10,600 nt of DNA from an uncultured Haloferula sp. (GTDB lineage Bacteria > Verrucomicrobiota > Verrucomicrobiae > Verrucomicrobiales > Akkermansiaceae). The notes beneath the pieces were generated by a model. The model had not been told where the DNA came from and ran no database searches. It saw only the letters and a list, made by a program, of their open reading frames with translations. The first letter of the stretch is position 1, and the number at the start of each line of letters is the position of its first letter. Where the stretch lies: assembly GCA_946885645.1 (NCBI GenBank), contig CAMPGU010000133.1:1-10600 (forward strand), in the 5' to 3' direction. The translations under genes and the position numbers were made by a program. Shown here piece by piece: positions 6,901 through 10,600 of the stretch.

Positions 6901-9900
6901 GAGGAACTGCTCCACACCGGCACATCGTTCACATTGTTCACCGTGATCCAGAGGTTCGCGTCGTCGGTGGCTCCGCTGGAGTCGGTGACGCGGACGACGG
7001 CGAGCTGCACGCCGACGTCGCCATTGCCCGGCGTGCCGGAAAGCGCTCCATCCGCGGCGACGGCAAGCCACGCGGGACCGGTCGCCTTGCTGTAGGCCAG
7101 CGTGCCGCCGTTGGTGTCGGTCGCGCTGCCGGCCAGGGTCTGTCCGGTGTAGGCGGCGTCCTCGGTGGCGGCGGCCTTGAGGATCGGGTCGGCGGTGAAA
7201 GCGGGGGCGCTGTTGCCGCCGCCTTGTCCCCAGAGGTTGTGGATCTCGTTGCCGCTGAGGCCGTAGTTGTGGATGCGGAAGTCGTCGATGCGGCCGTTGA
7301 AGTAGGCGTCGCCGTTGTACATGCTGCGGCCGAGGTAGCAGAAGGTCTGGCTGAACATCGGGGTGAGCCGCGGCGAGGAACCGGCCGCGACCGGCAGGCC
7401 GTTGACGTAGAGGGTGGCGGTCTCGCCGTTGAAGGTGACGGCCAGGTGCGTCCAGGTGGCGACCGGCATCGCGGGTCCGGCGAGCGCGATCGTGCCGTCG
7501 GTGCCGCGCGAGGTGGTCATGGTGAACGCGATCTTGCCGCTGCCGTCCTTGACGGTGAGCATCATGAATTTCTCGATCTCGCTGCCGAAGTCGAAGACCC
7601 GCTGCCAAGCGTTGCCGCCGTTCCAATAGACCCAGGCGGAAAGGGTGAGGTCGCGCGAGAGGCCGGAGTGGACCGGGAGCTGGACGTACTGGTCGCTGCC
7701 GTTGAGCGAGATCGCCTGCCCGCCGCCGAAACCGGCGGCGTAGCCGGGGGCGGTGGCGCCACCCCTTGCTGTCGCGTTGCGGGTGCCGGTGCCGTCGTTC
7801 GTGTTCCCTTCGAAGGTGTAGCTGGACACGAGGGCCTGGTTCACGGGCAGCGGGGTGCTCTGGAGGTTGCCCGCCGGGGTGACGGCGACGACCTTGTAGT
7901 AGTAGCTGCCGCCGTTGACGACGGAGGTGTCGGTGAAGTTGAGCTCCGGTTCGACGGCCGTGCCGAGGGTCGCATAGGGACCCGCGGGGCTGGTGGCGCG
8001 CTGGATCTGGTAGCTCGTCGCCGTGGCGCTGCCCCACCAGCTCAGGACGACCTGATTTTTCCCCCACTGGGCGAGCAGGCCCGCGGGAGCGGCAGCGGTG
8101 CCGGTGTCCTCCCGCGCGTAGGTCAGGCTGCCGAGGCCGAGGTGGTCCTGCCCGGAGGGATGGCCGCCGGGTACGGTGACCCACTCGGGCCGGATCGCGT
8201 TCATGCCGAGCTTGCTCCACGGCGCGGCGATGCCCTTGACGTTGGCGTAGTGGTTGTAGATCAGCTCGTGGGCGGGGTAGCCGCCGATATTGCGGCCGGC
8301 CTCCGAGAGCGTCTCGGTGTAGCTCAGGGTGGTGTTGCGGTGGTACACCCAGGGCACGTCGTTCCCGAGGTTGTACTTCGCGTTGTATTCGTAGGCGCGC
8401 AGGACGCGGTTGTTGTCGTGGCCGAAGAGGTCGTCGCCCTGGTTCCAGGCCATCTGGCAAAGCAGCCCCATCGCGTACCAGCCGCCCTGATTGTGCGGCT
8501 GGTCGCGGCCGCTCTCCTCGGTCTGCGCGGTGCCGTCGGGGTGGATATACCACGCCGCGCGCTCGACGCGGCTGTTGCCCGGGCCGTTCTTGAAGTAGTC
8601 CACCGCCTGCTCGTAAACCGCGCGGTTGTCGCAGAGGATGCCGATGGCGGCCATCGAGGCCATGTTGGCGGTGTCCCAGTTGAGGCGGTAGTGGGTGTTG
8701 CCGCCCTTGTTCACGGGGGTGCCGTGGTGGCGCCAGAGGAAATCCGCGTTTCCGGCATAGAACACCCGCATCATCATGTCCTTGTAGGCCTGCTTCTCCG
8801 CCGCGGGCCAGCCGGGGTAGGTGCTCAGGATCTCGCCGCCCGTGGCGAAGAGGTAGCCGCAGATGCCGGCGGCCAGCGATGCGTTGGAATCGCCCGTGAT
8901 CCCGATCAGGTCCGACCAGACGTTGGCGATCTGCACCGCCCGGTCCGCATAGGCGGTGTTGCCGGTGAGCTTCCAGCGCAGCGAGAGCTGGTAGATCGCC
9001 TGCGCGTCCTGCTGGCTGCGGGTGTAGTTGTTGGACCCCGAGCCGCCGCGGTTGATGTAGTCCACGTTGTAGGCAGGCCAACCGGTCTGGGCGTAGGCGC
9101 TGGCCGCGAGCCGGTCGTAGCTGGTTTGCCACGGTTCGGCACCCGCGGCGATCCTGGCCTTCATGCGGTCGAAATCCGCCTGCGTGTGCAGCGCCCCCGG
9201 ATGCACGAAGGGCGCATAGGGCGCGGCTGATGCCGTCATGTTCACCTGGAAGACGCGGTCGCCGGCGACCGCCGTGACCGGCCCGCCCCAGGTCCGCGTG
9301 TAGGCGGTCCCGCCGGCATAGGGATTGTCGCTCGTGCCGAGCCACTCGAAGTGGTTGCCCGAGCCATTGCCGATGGCCAGGTCGAAGCCGTAGGTCGTGT
9401 CCGGCTCGAGATGCACCGGAAAGGGCAGGTTGAAGGTCAGGTAGGTGCCCGTGCCGTTGGCGCTGCTGCCGGCGCCGGGGTGGCCCTCGCCTCCGGCCAT
9501 GAAATTCTGGACCGATACGGTGCTGTGCGTCGTGCCGTTGATCCTGCCGATCATGGCGTGGATCGGGCCGTTGGTCGGGCCGAGGTTCCAGGAGGTCTGG
9601 TTGGCACCGCTCGCCGTGTTGCCGGTGTAGCCCGCCATCCGCACGCTGATGCCGGTCACCTCGTAGCCGTTGGCATTGGAGCCGGTGGTGAAGGTCTGCC
9701 CCTGTATCGGCTGGCCGCCGGCCACCCGCGTGCCTGCGTCGTTGGCCGTGCCGTTGTCCGCGCCGCCGTCGGCATTCACGCCGGAGCCGCCGATGTTGGC
9801 CGCGTCGAAGGCCGCCCCGGTCCAGTTCGAAATGCTCGCCGCACCGCCCGAAGGCTGCGTGGCAGCATAGCTGAGCGTGGACTTGAAGGTCAGCGGATGC

Positions 9901-9977
9901 GCACCGGCATCCACCACGCATGCAGCGGCGGCAGCCAGACACACGGCAGCCACCTTCAGGTAGCCGCCTCCCTCCAT
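3999..9977 (-). CDS. Giant secreted multidomain alginate-lyase-family protein with four LamG, four FN3 and two Ig-like modules
   Basis: A protein of about 1992 residues. In order: signal peptide 1-26 (hydrophobic [14 protein letters not shown], cleavage after DAGA); an uncharacterised beta-rich region 27-250; an alginate_lyase-type alpha-toroid domain about 255-622, opening [18 protein letters not shown] and containing [16 protein letters not shown] (427-442) and [18 protein letters not shown] (487-504); FN3 628-712; LamG 716-916; two Ig/cadherin-like (He_PIG style) domains 921-1016 and 1017-1110; LamG 1113-1305; LamG 1306-1512; FN3 1515-1598 and 1602-1690; LamG 1692-1900; FN3 1904-1991. The enzyme domain suggests beta-elimination of a uronic-acid polysaccharide outside the cell, with LamG/FN3 modules binding glycan or acting as spacers. 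Substrate is unknown. It ends straight after the last FN3, with no PEP-CTERM or other sorting tail. I chose ATG 9977 because it starts the signal peptide. ATG 10028, ATG 10082 and TTG 10205 are in frame but add arginine-rich sequence overlapping strong hairpins. No Shine-Dalgarno is seen. Confidence 0.9.
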   Translation of the reverse strand: MEGGGYLKVAAVCLAAAAACVVDAGAHPLTFKSTLSYAATQPSGGAASISNWTGAAFDAANIGGSGVNADGGADNGTANDAGTRVAGGQPIQGQTFTTGSNANGYEVTGISVRMAGYTGNTASGANQTSWNLGPTNGPIHAMIGRINGTTHSTVSVQNFMAGGEGHPGAGSSANGTGTYLTFNLPFPVHLEPDTTYGFDLAIGNGSGNHFEWLGTSDNPYAGGTAYTRTWGGPVTAVAGDRVFQVNMTASAAPYAPFVHPGALHTQADFDRMKARIAAGAEPWQTSYDRLAASAYAQTGWPAYNVDYINRGGSGSNNYTRSQQDAQAIYQLSLRWKLTGNTAYADRAVQIANVWSDLIGITGDSNASLAAGICGYLFATGGEILSTYPGWPAAEKQAYKDMMMRVFYAGNADFLWRHHGTPVNKGGNTHYRLNWDTANMASMAAIGILCDNRAVYEQAVDYFKNGPGNSRVERAAWYIHPDGTAQTEESGRDQPHNQGGWYAMGLLCQMAWNQGDDLFGHDNNRVLRAYEYNAKYNLGNDVPWVYHRNTTLSYTETLSEAGRNIGGYPAHELIYNHYANVKGIAAPWSKLGMNAIRPEWVTVPGGHPSGQDHLGLGSLTYAREDTGTAAAPAGLLAQWGKNQVVLSWWGSATATSYQIQRATSPAGPYATLGTAVEPELNFTDTSVVNGGSYYYKVVAVTPAGNLQSTPLPVNQALVSSYTFEGNTNDGTGTRNATARGGATAPGYAAGFGGGQAISLNGSDQYVQLPVHSGLSRDLTLSAWVYWNGGNAWQRVFDFGSEIEKFMMLTVKDGSGKIAFTMTTSRGTDGTIALAGPAMPVATWTHLAVTFNGETATLYVNGLPVAAGSSPRLTPMFSQTFCYLGRSMYNGDAYFNGRIDDFRIHNYGLSGNEIHNLWGQGGGNSAPAFTADPILKAAATEDAAYTGQTLAGSATDTNGGTLAYSKATGPAWLAVAADGALSGTPGNGDVGVQLAVVRVTDSSGATDDANLWITVNNVNDVPVWSSSSLTKLTVSAGQTYLTASLAGDASDIDAGAELSFSKVSGPSWLTVTSSGTLLGTPGAADAGVNTFTVRVTDNTGAFTDVTLTITVLAPGLRAHYAFEGNADDSLGNHHGTATGTPAYATGHQGDAIVLDGSDDYVTLPADAADYQDITVAAWVFWNGGGANQRVFDFGNNTSQYLFLSPNSGGLRFAIKNGGSEQAVTTGTIATGQWTHVAVTLKADTATLYVNGNAAASNNSVTINPGDFKPTVNYIGKSQWPDPLFNGSIDGFRIYNHALDAAAIQTLAADGTAHLKFDESVGTVAADSTGNGSTGTLVNGPTWAAGKTGNAINLDGSNDHVTLPGGAIGGLTTATFAAWVNLDALANWQRVFDFGTGTNNYLFLTPRFSSTGTVRFAIRTPSVGEQIINGTSALATGSWQHVAVVLNGATGTLYVNGVQVGQNTAMTLNPSSLGVTTQNYLGKSQWNDPYLDGRVDDFRIMGRALTATEIAWLAGSIPAPGGPSATAGNNQVALSWSAVSGASSYIVKRATSSGGPFSNLAVGLTGTTFTDTTAANGTTYYYQIVAASALGEGIAAILTATPLPPAPGTPAGLAGNGWTGAGALLWTPVSGAATYTVKRSTTSGSGYAAIASGVATASYTDTSAVDGTTYYYVVSATNAGGSSGDSAQVAVTSTYPEVHHTFDDASGTTAADASGNGWTATLVNGPVWSVGRSHASVDLDGVNDHVTFPTSIVNGLTACTISFWANLDSTSNWQRFFDFGNNTTSNMFLTPRNGANGNLRFAITTSGGNGEQRIEGTGTFPATGWHHVTVTLSGSTGTLYLDGTQVGQNTSMSLTPTSLGATASNYFGRSQYSDPYLAGRMDDFRVYGRALTALEVASLMAGSPVGLVGTPATPTATPGIGLITLSWPAVPGASGYDVLRSTVSGGPYTLVASNLSGTSFTNAGLSAGSTFYYVVAAYTATSEGMNSAQASATAQ
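4278..4904 (-). repeat. LamG module 4 of the lyase protein, a close duplicate of module 3
   Basis: Residues 1692-1900. It matches the module at 5442-6062 over its full length, including [10 protein letters not shown] against [19 protein letters not shown] against [24 protein letters not shown] against [15 protein letters not shown], and [16 protein letters not shown] against [16 protein letters not shown]. By eye more than half of positions are identical. The DNA is also recognisably similar (for example around 4330 and 5490), so the pair arose by internal duplication. Confidence 0.8.
5442..6062 (-). repeat. LamG module 3 of the lyase protein, partner of the module 4 duplication
   Basis: Residues 1306-1512. 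It follows LamG module 2 (1113-1305) directly, with no linker domain. It is more like module 4 than like modules 1 or 2. Modules 2 and 3 share GKSQW-DP-(L/Y) and the FDFG core with it. The order suggests stepwise growth of the C-terminal half by tandem copying of LamG and FN3 units. Confidence 0.78.
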
Positions 9978-9989
9978 GGAAGGATGATG

Positions 9990-10007
9990 AGTGCCGGCTC
10001 CGGCACT
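9990..10007 (-). promoter_or_regulatory. 18-base inverted repeat just upstream of the lyase start codon
   Basis: AGTGCCGG (9990-9997), a CT centre, and CCGGCACT (10000-10007) form a perfect 8-bp inverted repeat 12 bases before ATG 9977. As RNA it would fold as a 7-bp stem with a 4-base loop next to the ribosome-binding region and could limit translation. As DNA it could be an operator for a dimeric regulator. No U tract follows, so it is not a terminator. Confidence 0.5.
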
Positions 10008-10017
10008 TTCACGGGAT

Positions 10018-10041
10018 CGTGGTGCCATCACGGGCACCACG
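10018..10041 (-). promoter_or_regulatory. 9-bp perfect hairpin in the lyase leader
   Basis: CGTGGTGCC (10018-10026) pairs perfectly with GGCACCACG (10033-10041) around the 6-base loop ATCACG. The in-frame ATG at 10028-10026 lies at the loop edge, which argues against its use as the translation start. Together with the hairpins at 9990-10007 and 10110-10133 it makes the leader strongly structured. Confidence 0.5.
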
Positions 10042-10109
10042 CCCGAACCAACGGCGAGCGATGGATTGGGTTTCACTAGCATTGCTTGGGTTTGGGTTTC
10101 CCGCGGACG

Positions 10110-10133
10110 CTTCCCTGCGGAATACGCAGGAAG
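10110..10133 (-). promoter_or_regulatory. Upstream hairpin in the lyase leader
   Basis: CTTCCCTGCG (10110-10119) pairs with CGCAGGAAG (10125-10133) over 9 bp with a single bulged C and a 5-base loop, GAATA. A smaller stem, CGTCT-AAA-AGACG, is at 10145-10157. No T run follows on the minus strand. Confidence 0.45.
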
Positions 10134-10223
10134 GTACGCACCGGCGTCTAAAAGACGGGCGCGGCGGCGCGGGTTTCTTGATCTTCGGGTTTCTCCGCCG
10201 TGCAATCCGGTGGAATCTATGAT

Positions 10224-10252
10224 CTTCTATTTTCCCCGGCCGCTTCTGCCAA
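10224..10252 (-). promoter_or_regulatory. Candidate sigma70-like promoter of the lyase gene
   Basis: On the minus strand, TTGGCA (10252-10247) and TAGAAG (10229-10224) are 17 bases apart, matching consensus at 5 of 6 and 4 of 6 positions. Transcription would start near 10217, giving a leader of about 240 nt before ATG 9977. The -10 is imperfect, so this is a suggestion only. Confidence 0.38.
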
Positions 10253-10315
10253 ACCAAGCGTCGCTGATACGAATCAATGGCATCGGCGAACGGAGGGGAG
10301 ACACCCGAAATCTAA

Positions 10316-10330
10316 TGCGGTGGCTCCGCA
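10316..10330 (-). terminator. Weak terminator-like hairpin after the dehydrogenase stop codon
   Basis: TGCGG (10316-10320) and CCGCA (10326-10330) form a 5-bp stem with a 5-base loop, a few bases after the dehydrogenase stop at 10335. On the minus strand it is followed by TTAGATTT, a poor U tract. It may slow or end the upstream transcript, but it is far weaker than the terminator at 926-970. Confidence 0.3.
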
Positions 10331-10334
10331 CGGA

Positions 10335-10600
10335 TCATCTAACGTCGATCATCACCTTGATGGCCCCGATCGCCGGATCCGTGAAGTTGTGGAAATCCCC
10401 GACGACGGAATCGAAAGCGATCCGGTGTGTGATCCACTTTTGCGTATCGATCGCTCCTTCACCCATCAGGGCGATGATCTCCTGGAAATCCCCCGGAAGC
10501 GCGTTGCGTGAGGCGAGACAGCTGAGTTCCCGCCCATGGAAACCCGGCGCGTGGGCGAAAGGAATCTCCTCGGTGGTGATCCCGACATACCCCACGCGCC
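10335..10600 (-). CDS. Zinc-type medium-chain alcohol/polyol dehydrogenase, C-terminal end (runs off the right edge)
   Basis: The last 87 codons of a member of the zinc-dependent medium-chain dehydrogenase family (COG1063 type: threonine, sorbitol or galactitol-phosphate dehydrogenase-like). These enzymes oxidise a secondary or primary alcohol with NAD(P)+ in the cytoplasm. Family landmarks of the C-terminal catalytic lobe are visible in order: GYVGITTEEIPF, FHGRELSCLASRNALPGDF, GAIDTQKWITHRIAFDSV, and the closing DPAIGAIKVMIDVR before TGA. The zinc ligands and the Rossmann GxGxxG lie upstream, outside the window, so substrate and cofactor cannot be judged. It precedes the giant lyase gene on the same strand with a gap of about 360 bases that contains a possible terminator and a new promoter, so co-transcription is uncertain. 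A role in oxidising sugars or polyols released by the lyase is inference. Confidence 0.88.
   Translation of the reverse strand, partial: RVGYVGITTEEIPFAHAPGFHGRELSCLASRNALPGDFQEIIALMGEGAIDTQKWITHRIAFDSVVGDFHNFTDPAIGAIKVMIDVR

Noticed and set aside
7224..9230. A 668-codon open frame on the plus strand, antisense to the lyase gene
   Set aside because: Val/Ala/Gly/Glu low-complexity translation typical of the antisense frame of a high-GC gene. The minus-strand frame has clear domains.
6808..9942. A 1044-codon open frame on the minus strand overlapping the lyase gene in another frame
   Set aside because: It is extremely Arg/Gln/His-rich, has no domain-like sequence, and lies wholly inside the well-supported lyase frame. 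It is an expected by-product of strong GC bias at third codon positions.
9978..10205. N-terminal extension of the lyase to TTG 10205, ATG 10082 or ATG 10028
   Set aside because: The extra residues are Arg-rich and not signal-like, they overlap three strong inverted repeats, and the signal peptide begins naturally at ATG 9977. None of the starts has a clear ribosome binding site, so some doubt remains.

Overview
The window looks like a high-GC chromosome segment from a member of the Verrucomicrobiota, probably near Luteolibacter, Haloferula or Akkermansiaceae relatives. Three things suggest this. One gene encodes a secreted autotransporter-repeat protein with a PEP-CTERM-type tail ending in RRRR. 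A very large secreted lyase-like protein carries several LamG and FN3 modules. The LacI-type regulator has a ligand-domain opening (SLAWLNAWPDP...LRRYREFD) that I associate with this phylum. The taxonomic call is inference from family style; no 16S or marker gene is present.

All four recognisable genes lie on the minus strand, so read from right to left. (1) 10600-10335 is the C-terminal end of a zinc-type medium-chain alcohol/polyol dehydrogenase, cut by the window edge. (2) 9977-3999 encodes a secreted protein of about 1992 residues: signal peptide, an uncharacterised N-terminal beta-rich region, an alginate-lyase-family alpha-toroid domain, then FN3, LamG, two Ig/cadherin-like domains, LamG, LamG, FN3, FN3, LamG, FN3. 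(3) 3591-991 encodes an 866-residue cell-surface protein with an autotransporter-associated beta-strand repeat and a PEP-CTERM-like sorting tail, closed by a strong intrinsic terminator at about 926-970. (4) 437-1 is the N-terminal part of a LacI/GalR-family regulator, cut by the left edge.

Non-coding stretches: 438-925 holds the lacI upstream region and a short coding-like fragment that may be a gene remnant. 3592-3998 holds a good sigma70-like promoter and a roughly 200-nt leader with competing hairpins for the 866-residue protein. 9978-10334 holds a candidate promoter and a leader with three strong hairpins directly upstream of the giant lyase gene. Those hairpins also help choose ATG 9977 as the lyase start.

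The simplest reading is a polysaccharide-use or cell-surface locus: a secreted carbohydrate-active enzyme, a surface-anchored protein, an oxidoreductase that could act on released sugars or polyols, and a LacI-type sugar-responsive regulator. The linkage is inference from gene order. I see no CRISPR array, phage, transposase, tRNA or rRNA. Nothing here proves a new system. The most interesting signals are the structured leader, the domain architecture of the giant lyase, and an insert of GSGYTSAPTV-type repeats in the surface protein.
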